This document shows, one piece after another, positions 1 to 5,195 of a stretch of DNA of 8,297 nt. The translations under genes were made by a program, and so were the position numbers. How positions within the stretch are numbered: position 1 is the first letter of the stretch; every line of letters starts with the position of its first letter. Where the stretch lies: positions 1-8,297 of the forward strand of contig JAOIVP010000022.1 of assembly GCA_028224115.1 (NCBI GenBank), given 5' to 3'. The notes beneath the pieces were generated by a model. It was not told the origin of the DNA and searched no databases. It saw only the letters and a program-made list of their open reading frames with translations. Source of the DNA: Candidatus Pelagibacter sp. (GTDB lineage: Bacteria; Pseudomonadota; Alphaproteobacteria; Pelagibacterales; Pelagibacteraceae).

Positions 1-230
1 CATTTTTGACATACTATCAGCTAAATAATAAAATTATAGATTTTTTAACTGATAGTTCTAAGTTCAAGCAAAATAAAATTACGCCAGTTACAAGAATTGT
101 GATCAAGGATGATAATGAAATAGCAAAATATAAAAAGATCGTTTGCATAATCTTGTCCTGGAATATAAATAATTTAATGATTCAAAAAATAAAAAAACTA
201 AATAAAAAAGTAAAATTTATATACACTTAA
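1..230 (+). CDS. C-terminal fragment of a sugar C-methyltransferase-like protein (partial, 5' end outside window)
   Basis: The reading frame is open to the left edge, so the TTG at 6-8 is not a real start and the true N-terminus lies outside the window. About 75 residues are visible. They resemble the C-terminal domain of SAM-dependent C-methyltransferases acting on nucleotide-linked deoxysugars (C-methyltransferase C-terminal domain): a short stretch 'ITPVTRIVI', then a hydrophobic strand 'KIVCIILSWNINN' matching the family's 'vlilaWNf' pattern, then a basic helix and a last strand 'KVKFIYT'. The methyltransferase core and its SAM-binding motif would be upstream, so activity cannot be judged here. 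The gene ends 5 bases before the next start and is probably in an operon with the two cupin genes that follow. Context suggests methyl-branched sugar synthesis for a surface polysaccharide. The family call rests on a short, divergent tail. Confidence 0.6.
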   Translation, partial: FLTYYQLNNKIIDFLTDSSKFKQNKITPVTRIVIKDDNEIAKYKKIVCIILSWNINNLMIQKIKKLNKKVKFIYT

Positions 231-235
231 TAATT

Positions 236-622
236 ATGAAATTTAAAAAATTAAAAATTGATTTTAAAGATAAAAGAGGGTCAATAATGGATATATTTTA
301 CAAAAAAAATATACAACATGTTGCAATTATAAAATCAAAACCAAATGTCAGAAGAGGTGATCATTATCATAAAAAAACTACTCAATGGATGTATATAACA
401 AAAGGCTCATTAGAATATTGGTACAAGTCACTTAATTCAAAGACTAAACCAAAAATGAAATTATTAAAAGTTGGTGATTTAGTTGAAACTCCACCAAATG
501 AAATGCATGCTCTCAAAATAGGTAAAAATGGAAATGAATTTATAGTTTTTACAATGGGAAAAAGAGGTGGCAAAGATTATGAAGGTGACACATACCGTTT
601 CAAACCTACATTAATCAGATAA
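236..622 (+). CDS. Cupin-fold protein, sugar-epimerase / WxcM-FdtA-like family
   Basis: A 128-residue single-domain cupin. Cupin motif 1 is visible as 'RRGDHYHKKTTQWMYITKG' at residues 39-57, giving H43 and H45 as likely metal or substrate ligands, with Q50 where many cupins carry Glu. Motif 2 is 'GDLVETPPNEMHAL' at 80-93, with the Pro-Pro turn and H91. Small cupins of this kind in polysaccharide clusters include dTDP-4-keto-sugar 3,5-epimerases and 3,4-ketoisomerases (RmlC/FdtA/WxcM relatives). The reaction here cannot be fixed from sequence alone; a sugar-nucleotide epimerase or isomerase is the best inference. The ATG start lies 5 bases after the upstream stop and no Shine-Dalgarno is evident, as is common in this window. 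The TAA stop is followed directly by the GTG of the next gene. There is no signal peptide or membrane segment, so it should be cytoplasmic. Confidence 0.72.
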   Translation: MKFKKLKIDFKDKRGSIMDIFYKKNIQHVAIIKSKPNVRRGDHYHKKTTQWMYITKGSLEYWYKSLNSKTKPKMKLLKVGDLVETPPNEMHALKIGKNGNEFIVFTMGKRGGKDYEGDTYRFKPTLIR

Positions 623-1042
623 GTGAAAAAAATTTATTCTAAATTATATAAAAAAAAATTATTACATATAGTCTTTCGACCTACTAAAAAAAATCAAAGA
701 ATAAACATTTCCCCAGATAATGAGTTTATGCAGGTATGTTATCTCAACCTAAATAAAGATAAAAAATTTTCATCTCACAAACATTTCTGGAAAAAAAATA
801 AGGAAAAAGAAAGAATTGTACAGGAGTCTTGGCTTGTAATTAAAGGATTAGCAAAAGTAACTTTTTTTGACTTAAATGATAAAGTTTTAATTTCCACTGT
901 TCTAAAACCTGGAGATTTATCTATAACTTTTCAAGGAGGTCATAAAATTGATATTCTTAAAAATAATACGATAATTTATGAACATAAAAATGGTCCATAC
1001 GAGGGCCAAAAAAAAGATTTGGTATATCTAAATGATAGATAA
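623..1042 (+). CDS. Second small cupin-like protein of a polysaccharide cluster, function unknown
   Basis: A 139-residue basic protein starting at a GTG that abuts the TAA of the upstream cupin gene with no gap, so translational coupling is likely. It has a cupin-like layout different from its neighbour: 'SSHKHFW' at 50-56 supplies an HxH pair (H52, H54), 'VQESWLVIKG' at 66-75 supplies the Glu and Gly of motif 1, 'KPGDL' at 95-99 the turn before motif 2, and 'FQGGHKI' at 103-109 the last His. A conserved-looking tail 'YEHKNGPYEGQKKD' (119-132) resembles an 'E..qGPY.g..kDk' ending that I associate with uncharacterised cupins in lipopolysaccharide and nucleotide-sugar clusters. I cannot assign a reaction. 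It may be a partner of, or act in sequence with, the preceding cupin. No membrane segment is seen. An all-AT palindrome follows shortly after its stop. Confidence 0.62.
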   Translation: MKKIYSKLYKKKLLHIVFRPTKKNQRINISPDNEFMQVCYLNLNKDKKFSSHKHFWKKNKEKERIVQESWLVIKGLAKVTFFDLNDKVLISTVLKPGDLSITFQGGHKIDILKNNTIIYEHKNGPYEGQKKDLVYLNDR

Positions 1043-1052
1043 GATACTTTAT

Positions 1053-1072
1053 TTTAAAAAATGTTTTTTAAA
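1053..1072. terminator. AT-only palindrome between convergent genes, possible bidirectional terminator
   Basis: TTTAAAAAA, a TG centre and TTTTTTAAA form a perfect 9-base inverted repeat in the 49-base gap between the last + strand cupin gene and the 3' end of the convergent tRNA gene. Position between convergent transcripts fits a terminator used from both sides. The stem has no G-C pair and a real hairpin would need some pairs opened for the loop, so it could also be chance in very AT-rich DNA. Confidence 0.3.
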
Positions 1073-1091
1073 TTAATAATGAATCTTAAAT

Positions 1092-1168
<77 letters not shown>

Positions 1169-1174
1169 ATATAC

Positions 1175-1369
1175 TTAAATTCTATTTTTAAGTTTGTTTA
1201 ACTTTTTTACTCTTTTAATATTTTCTTGGAGAATTCTCTTTTTTTTCTCAGAAGGTTTTTCGTAAGTGTTTTTTAATTTTATTACTTTAAAAAAACCATC
1301 TCTTTGTAGTTTTCTTTTTAAAACTCTCAAAGCTTGTTCAATATTATTATCTTTTACTTCTATTTTAAT
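1175..1369 (-). CDS. rpsU: 30S ribosomal protein S21 (bS21), probable AUU start
   Basis: Small basic protein of the 30S platform near the anti-Shine-Dalgarno end of 16S rRNA. The family core is clear: 'VKDNNIEQALRVLKRKLQRDG', split here as 'VKDNNIEQALRV' then 'LKRKLQRDG', followed by 'YEKPSEKKKR' and a Lys/Arg-rich helix to the end. The start is the unusual part. The only canonical candidate is TTG at 1381-1379, but that TTG overlaps the sequence TTGGAGGT, a strong Shine-Dalgarno, and has nothing like a ribosome site before it. Counting 5 bases on from GGAGG (1379-1375) gives ATT at 1369-1367, and a protein beginning there (M-KIEVKDNN) aligns end to end with usual alphaproteobacterial S21 (M-QVLVRDNN-like). 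I therefore place the start at ATT, giving 64 residues. The conventional alternative is TTG at 1381, giving 68 residues. The tRNA-fMet gene follows 6 bases after the stop. Confidence 0.9.
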   Translation of the reverse strand: MKIEVKDNNIEQALRVLKRKLQRDGFFKVIKLKNTYEKPSEKKKRILQENIKRVKKLNKLKNRI

Positions 1370-1374
1370 AACTA

Positions 1375-1379
1375 CCTCC
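1375..1379 (-). promoter_or_regulatory. Strong Shine-Dalgarno (GGAGG) that decides the rpsU start
   Basis: GGAGG, extended to GGAGGT, lies 5 bases before an in-frame ATT at 1369-1367. The other gene starts I checked in this window (gap, pgk, fba, efp, suhB, rpmE, trcR and the first cupin) have no GGAG core in their leaders, so this site stands out. It overlaps the TTG that would otherwise be called as the rpsU start. Confidence 0.65.
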
Positions 1380-1404
1380 AAAAAAGTGGTTAATTAGCAC
1401 TTTT
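1380..1404 (-). terminator. Stem-loop with U-tract in the rpsU leader, terminator or attenuator candidate
   Basis: On the - strand AAAAGTG (1404-1398) pairs with CACTTTT (1388-1382) around a 9-base loop, and the 3' arm runs straight on into more T, making a run of six T ending at 1380. The GGAGG of rpsU begins on the next base. It could end trcR transcripts, attenuate rpsU, or hold the ribosome site beside a hairpin. The stem has only two G-C pairs and is weak. Confidence 0.4.
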
Positions 1405-1431
1405 ATAAATTTATGTCTATTCATTTTATTC

Positions 1432-1440
1432 ATTATACCA
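1432..1440 (-). promoter_or_regulatory. Candidate extended -10 promoter for rpsU-tRNA-fMet
   Basis: The bases TGGTATAAT on the - strand are an exact match to the extended -10 consensus TGnTATAAT. They lie across the stop codon of trcR. No good -35 hexamer is present at the usual distance (an A-run lies there), which extended -10 promoters can tolerate. Transcription would begin around 1425, giving a leader of roughly 55 bases that contains the stem-loop and the GGAGG site. The match could be chance in AT-rich DNA, but its position just before rpsU supports it. Confidence 0.45.
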
Positions 1441-2014
1441 GAGCTGCGTTAGCTTTTTTTTGTTTTTCCTTCTCTTTCTTTTCTCTCTTAATCCTTCTTT
1501 CAGCTTTCTCTAATGCTTCAATCAAATCTTTTTGGTTAAATAAATTTAATGCAACAGGGTCTTTTGGATTTAAGTTATTATAGTTCCAATAACTCTTGTT
1601 TCTAATTGATGTAACTGAATTTTTAGTAATACCAACTAATTTTGCTATTTGAGAGTCTTTTAGCATATTATGTTGTCTGATAAGCCATAAAGCCGAGTCT
1701 GGCTTGTCTTGCCTCTTTGATAATGGAATATATTTTTTAGTTTTCTTCTCAGTATTAGAAATTTCAATATCACTACTTTTGATTTGAAGTGTTCTATTTT
1801 CGTCTTTTGATGATAATTCAATTTCTTCTCTAGATAACTGTCCTGAGATTATTGGATTATAAGCTTTAATTCCTTTAGCCACTTCACCATCAGCGATACC
1901 TTGAATTTCCACTTCATGTAAATTACAGAAATCAGCAATTTGTTTAAAAGTTAAAGTCGTATTTTCAACAAGCCAAACAGCGGTAGCCATTGGCATCAAA
2001 GGCGCATTCGACAT
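1433..2014 (-). CDS. trcR: TrcR-type regulator (DUF1013), two helix-turn-helix-like segments
   Basis: A 193-residue protein of the DUF1013 family, which is nearly confined to Alphaproteobacteria and is annotated as the cell-cycle transcriptional regulator TrcR. The N-terminal 'MPMATAVWLVENTTLTF' stretch and the later 'DSALWLIRQHNMLKDSQIAKL' type region (residues 106-126, shown in part) are typical. Two similar helix-turn-helix-like units are visible, at about 10-45 (A-WL, then 'KQIADFCNL') and 107-145 (A-LWL, then 'SQIAKLVGITKNSVTSIRN'), joined by a polar linker at 60-100. The C-terminus (168-188) is a highly charged Lys/Glu helix, possibly a coiled coil or nucleic-acid contact. The ATG directly follows the rpmE TAA with no gap, so the two are probably translated together. 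DNA binding and cell-cycle role are known for the family only; in a streamlined cell the targets may differ. Confidence 0.85.
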   Translation of the reverse strand: MSNAPLMPMATAVWLVENTTLTFKQIADFCNLHEVEIQGIADGEVAKGIKAYNPIISGQLSREEIELSSKDENRTLQIKSSDIEISNTEKKTKKYIPLSKRQDKPDSALWLIRQHNMLKDSQIAKLVGITKNSVTSIRNKSYWNYNNLNPKDPVALNLFNQKDLIEALEKAERRIKREKKEKEKQKKANAALV

Positions 2015-2245
2015 TTAATTTTTCTTATCTGATTTAAAGTTTTGAAATTTCTTATTAAATTTACTTATTCTGCCTTTATCCATTAATTTCTGTTTTCCGC
2101 CAGTCCAGGCAGAATGTGATTTTGGATCTATCTCTAGTTTAAGTAAATCACCCTCAGCTCCCCAAGTTGATTTAGTTTCAAATTGAGTACCATCTGTCAT
2201 TTCGACCTTAATAGTGTGATAGTTTGGGTGTATGTCTTTTTTCAT
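2015..2245 (-). CDS. rpmE: 50S ribosomal protein L31 (bL31), cysteine-free type
   Basis: L31 bridges the central protuberance of the 50S subunit and the 30S head. The family N-terminus '[12 protein letters not shown]' and the later '[13 protein letters not shown]' and '[10 protein letters not shown]' blocks identify it. The four zinc-binding cysteines of the E. coli-type protein are absent: 'TDG' replaces the first CxC pair and 'IDPKSH' replaces the CxxC pair, so this is the zinc-independent form usual in Alphaproteobacteria. Its 76 residues are normal for that form, with a short insertion after 'STWG'. The ATG start at 2245 is the natural family start and has no Shine-Dalgarno. The stop abuts trcR. 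A candidate promoter fills the 35-base gap to suhB. Confidence 0.95.
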   Translation of the reverse strand: MKKDIHPNYHTIKVEMTDGTQFETKSTWGAEGDLLKLEIDPKSHSAWTGGKQKLMDKGRISKFNKKFQNFKSDKKN

Positions 2246-2252
2246 ATCGAGA

Positions 2253-2280
2253 CTTATAGCAAAAGAATTTTATAACACAA
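2253..2280 (-). promoter_or_regulatory. Candidate sigma70-type promoter before rpmE
   Basis: On the - strand TTGTGT (2280-2275), a 16-base spacer, and TATAAG (2258-2253) preceded by TGC make a -35 plus extended -10 arrangement. It occupies most of the only sizeable gap between suhB and rpmE. The start of transcription would fall at about 2247-2245, at or within two bases of the ATG, so the rpmE message would be leaderless or nearly so, which fits the lack of a Shine-Dalgarno. Inferred from sequence only. Confidence 0.42.
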
Positions 2281-3021
2281 TTAAAAGTTAACTAATTTTT
2301 CCAACATTTTGTCATTAATCGCGGCACTTGAAGCTCTAATATCAATTTTATTTGTATCAAATTTATGGATATTATTAACTATTCCACCAGCTTCTTTAAC
2401 TAATATCTCGCCAGCAGCCACATCCCAAATGTTAATCTTGTTATGAAAAAATCCATCTAATCTACCTGCTGCAACATAAGCTAAATCTAAGGCTGCACAT
2501 CCAGTATATCTCATACTTAAATCAGCAAACTTTACACCCTCATGATTACTTGAAAACAAACAATCCTCTAAAGAATTCTTCTTCGAAACTCTTAATCTTT
2601 GATTATTCAAAAAAGCACCTTTATCTTTTTCTGCAAAAAACATTTCATTTTTAATTGGGTCAAATATTAATCCACTTATTATTTCATTTTTATATTGATG
2701 AGCAATACAAATTGCAAAGTGGGGTATCCCATGAAGAAAGTTGGTTGTCCCATCAATTGGATCAATTATCCAAATATTTTCTTTATCTTTATTTTTAATA
2801 TTACCTGTTTCCTCAGTTATAAAAGAAAAATTTTTTTTGGTTTTAGATAATTCTTCAATTAAAATTTTTTCAACATATTTGTCTGTTTTTGTGACAAAGT
2901 CGTTAGGACCTTTTTTTGATACTTGTAGTTTTTCTACTTCACCAAAATCTCTTATGATTGATTTAGATGCTTTTTCAGCAGCTTTAATCATTATGTTAAG
3001 ATTTGCAGAAATTGAAATCAT
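2281..3021 (-). CDS. suhB: Inositol monophosphatase family protein, SuhB-like
   Basis: A 246-residue Mg2+-dependent sugar or inositol phosphate phosphatase. The three metal-site blocks of the family are intact: 'ITEETG' at 68-73 (E70, E71), 'WIIDPIDGTTNF' at 84-95 (D87 and D90 as metal ligands, GTT binding phosphate) and 'WDVAAGEIL' at 199-207 (D200). Length is normal for bacterial SuhB and shorter than many CysQ proteins, and the 'GTTNFLHGIP' run favours IMPase/SuhB over CysQ. In E. coli SuhB also joins the Nus complex in rRNA antitermination and helps ribosome maturation. Placement between efp and rpmE fits a ribosome-related role, but that is inference, and the enzyme may instead make free inositol or act on another sugar phosphate. 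The ATG lies 4 bases after the efp stop, so the two are coupled. No Shine-Dalgarno is seen. Confidence 0.88.
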   Translation of the reverse strand: MISISANLNIMIKAAEKASKSIIRDFGEVEKLQVSKKGPNDFVTKTDKYVEKILIEELSKTKKNFSFITEETGNIKNKDKENIWIIDPIDGTTNFLHGIPHFAICIAHQYKNEIISGLIFDPIKNEMFFAEKDKGAFLNNQRLRVSKKNSLEDCLFSSNHEGVKFADLSMRYTGCAALDLAYVAAGRLDGFFHNKINIWDVAAGEILVKEAGGIVNNIHKFDTNKIDIRASSAAINDKMLEKLVNF

Positions 3022-3025
3022 CTCA

Positions 3026-3586
3026 TTAAATTTTTTTTATATATTCAAGTGTTCTAGTATCTATAATTACCTCATCACCTGAGTCGATAAAAGGTGGGAC
3101 TTGAATATTTAAACCATTATCTAGTGTTGCAGGTTTATAAGATGAAGAAACTGTTTGTCCTTTTAAGGCAACATCTGTAGTTTCTATTTTGCATGTGACT
3201 TGATTTGGAAGCTCAATAGAAATTGGGTTTTCATTATAAAAACTTATAGATACTTCGAGATTTTCAGTAAGTAGTTTTCCTTTGTCACCAATAATTTCTT
3301 TTTTAACTTCTGTCTGTTCAAATGTTTTAGGATTCATGAAAACATAATTATTTTCATCAGCATAAGAATAAGTAAAATTAGTTTCTTCGAGAGATGCTTT
3401 TTCAACAGTTTCACTTGATCTAAATCTCTCATTTAGTTTTGTATTTTTACCAACACTCTTCATTTCAACTTGAGCAAATGCTCCACCTTTTCCAGGTTTT
3501 ACGTGTTGAGTTTTTAAAACTTGCCATAAATCATTTTTATATTCTAAAAGCATTCCAACTCTTATTTCTCCAGCATTAATTTTCAT
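3026..3586 (-). CDS. efp: Translation elongation factor P
   Basis: EF-P rescues ribosomes stalled on polyproline. The 186 residues match the standard length and three beta-barrel domains: a KOW-like domain I (about 1-63) and two OB-fold domains (about 64-127 and 128-186). The domain I loop 'VKPGKGGAF' at 29-37 presents K33 at the tip, equal to K34 of E. coli, the lysine modified in many bacteria. This is a Lys-type, not the Arg/EarP type. No epmA or epmB modification gene lies in this window, so modification status is unknown. The C-terminal signature region appears as 'YKPATLDNGLNIQVPPFI' around 150-167. The ATG overlaps the thiE stop as ATGA, indicating translational coupling. The loop is intact and nothing suggests decay. 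Confidence 0.97.
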   Translation of the reverse strand: MKINAGEIRVGMLLEYKNDLWQVLKTQHVKPGKGGAFAQVEMKSVGKNTKLNERFRSSETVEKASLEETNFTYSYADENNYVFMNPKTFEQTEVKKEIIGDKGKLLTENLEVSISFYNENPISIELPNQVTCKIETTDVALKGQTVSSSYKPATLDNGLNIQVPPFIDSGDEVIIDTRTLEYIKKI

Positions 3587-4197
3587 TTGAGTTTTTCTAT
3601 AGTTTCAAAGGGTTTATATTTTTTATTATTCCAAACGTAGCCTGAAATAGCTAATAAATTCGCATTGTTCAATAACAGTTTTTTATAATTATTAATATTA
3701 ATTCCCCCTATTGCAACTATAGGGGTTTGGCTTAGCTTTTTTGCTTTATTTAAAATTTCAATTTTAGCTTTAAACTTAACTTTTTTTGTTTTGGTGAAAA
3801 AAAAGGCTCCAAAGGCAATATAGCTTGCTTTCTCTTTGATAGCAGCTTTTGCTAATTTGATAGAATTATGACAGGTAATTCCTATAATTTTATTTCCAAT
3901 TATTTTTTTTGCACTATTTATATTCATATCTTTTTGACCCAAATGACATCCGTCAGCATTAAGCTTTTTAGAAAGTATGGGATCATCATTTACTATAAAT
4001 TTTACACTGTTCTTTTTACAAATTTGCTGAATTTTTTTTCCAATTAAAATTTTTTGTTTAAAAGAGTACTTTTTAAGTCTTAATTGAAATAATCCAACTT
4101 TTCTAGTTTCGAGTACTTTATTTAAATCCTGATAGAATTGAGGGTATATGTTGTTAGGAGAAATAAGATAAATGAATTTTTTTTTACTTATTCTCAA
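3583..4197 (-). CDS. thiE: Thiamine-phosphate synthase
   Basis: ThiE joins HMP pyrophosphate and thiazole phosphate to give thiamine phosphate. The 204-residue TIM-barrel shows the family blocks in order: 'FQLRLK' at 37-42 (R40, K42, pyrophosphate contact), 'FIVNDD' at 67-72 (Mg2+/substrate Asp), 'DGCHLGQKDM' at 82-91 (D90), 'GITCHN' at 106-111, 'FGAFFFTKTKK' at 129-139 (T135, T137, K138, in place of the usual GPxFxTxTK) and 'VAIGGIN' at 161-167. The start is TTG at 4197: an in-frame TAG lies two codons upstream (TAG AAC TTG) and no ATG or GTG follows before the conserved first strand, so TTG is forced. It overlaps the end of fba by 14 bases. An A9 run covers residues 5-7. A thiamine gene between aldolase and efp has no obvious pathway link. 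Cultured SAR11 is known to need an HMP source, and ThiE would use it. Confidence 0.92.
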   Translation of the reverse strand: MRISKKKFIYLISPNNIYPQFYQDLNKVLETRKVGLFQLRLKKYSFKQKILIGKKIQQICKKNSVKFIVNDDPILSKKLNADGCHLGQKDMNINSAKKIIGNKIIGITCHNSIKLAKAAIKEKASYIAFGAFFFTKTKKVKFKAKIEILNKAKKLSQTPIVAIGGININNYKKLLLNNANLLAISGYVWNNKKYKPFETIEKLK

Positions 4198-5194
4198 GTT
4201 CGATAGACCATTTTCCTTGAGCAGCCAAAGTGTTCATTCGTGCTCTATGATTAAAAACATTTTGGGTTCCTTGGATATTTTTAATATCTTTTGACCAAAA
4301 TTTTAAAGCACTTTGTTGAAGAGCTCTTCCATACGAGTAAGTTATTATAAAATTAGTATTATTATTTTTATTTATAAGATTTAGATTTTCTGTTGCTTCA
4401 ACTTCTGATTGGCCACCTGATAAAAAAGCAATTCCAGGAACTTCATTTGGAACAGATTTTTTTAAGCACTCAAGTGTTTTAGAGGAAACCTCCTCATTAG
4501 AGATTTTATTTTTTGATTTATTTCCTGCTAAAATCATATTTGGTTTTAAAATTATTCCTGTGAGATCAATTTTGTGAATTATAAGTTCTTCAAAACATTT
4601 TTCAATTACTTCAGATGTTTTTTTTAAACAGTCTTCTGCTGAGTGCTCCCCATCCATTAAAACTTCTGGCTCAACAATTGGAACCATTCCACATTCCTGG
4701 ACTAAAGCAGAGTATCTTGCTAGTGCGTGCGCATTTGAACTAATCGCAAGTTTACTAGGATATTTTTCTCCAATACTATAAACACCTCTCCATTTTGTAA
4801 ATCTTGCACCAAGCTCATAATATTTTTTTAATCTTTCTCTTAGTCCATCTAAACCCTCGGTAACTTTTTCATCTAATGAATTGGCTAAATCTTTTGCACC
4901 AGTATCAACTTTAATACCTGGAACAGCTCCTGTCTCCGATATTATGGCTGGGATTGTTTTTCCATTACCTGTTTTTTGATTGATTGTTTCATCATACAAT
5001 ATAACTCCGCCAATACAGTCTTTCATACTATCTGCTGTAAAAAGCGTTTCTCTAAAAAGAAGTCTATTTTCTGGTGTTGATTGAATATTTACTGACTCTA
5101 ATCTTTTAGTCATCGTTCCATTGCTTTCGTCTGCAGCTAGTATGCCTTTACCGTTTGAAAGAATTTTAAGGGCTATTTTATTAAGTCCAGACAT
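4184..5194 (-). CDS. fba: Class I fructose-bisphosphate aldolase
   Basis: Schiff-base (metal-free) aldolase converting fructose 1,6-bisphosphate to and from DHAP and glyceraldehyde 3-phosphate. The 336 residues align with animal/plant-type class I enzymes: 'GILAADESNGTM' at 17-28 (D22), 'FTKWRGVY' at 132-139 (K134), 'VPIVEPEVLMDG' at 171-182 (E174), the Schiff-base block 'ILKPNMILAG' at 215-224 (K217) and the phosphate-binding 'AFLSGGQSEVEATENLN' at 256-272. The catalytic residues correspond to D33, K146, E187 and K229 of rabbit aldolase. It is unrelated to the zinc class II enzyme. The C-terminus lacks the Tyr tail of the animal enzyme. The ATG is one base after the pgk stop. With gap and pgk upstream it completes the triose to fructose-bisphosphate segment. 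Confidence 0.97.
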   Translation of the reverse strand: MSGLNKIALKILSNGKGILAADESNGTMTKRLESVNIQSTPENRLLFRETLFTADSMKDCIGGVILYDETINQKTGNGKTIPAIISETGAVPGIKVDTGAKDLANSLDEKVTEGLDGLRERLKKYYELGARFTKWRGVYSIGEKYPSKLAISSNAHALARYSALVQECGMVPIVEPEVLMDGEHSAEDCLKKTSEVIEKCFEELIIHKIDLTGIILKPNMILAGNKSKNKISNEEVSSKTLECLKKSVPNEVPGIAFLSGGQSEVEATENLNLINKNNNTNFIITYSYGRALQQSALKFWSKDIKNIQGTQNVFNHRARMNTLAAQGKWSIELENK

Positions 5195-5195
5195 T

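Noticed and set aside
382..573. A - strand open frame inside the first cupin gene
   Set aside because: It is antisense to the cupin motifs and too short to support.
1043..1091. A possible 5S rRNA next to tRNA-fMet, as in standard alphaproteobacterial rRNA operons
   Set aside because: The gap is only 49 bases and all AT-rich; nothing resembling 5S rRNA is present on either strand.
1379..1381. TTG as the start codon of rpsU
   Set aside because: It overlaps the GGAGG ribosome site, has no ribosome site of its own, and extends the protein beyond the usual S21 N-terminus. It is kept only as the conventional fallback.
2741..3082. A 113-codon + strand open frame opposite suhB and the end of efp
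   Set aside because: It is antisense to conserved suhB motifs (WxxDPIDGTT region) and spans two real genes; its apparent membrane-like composition is a shadow effect.
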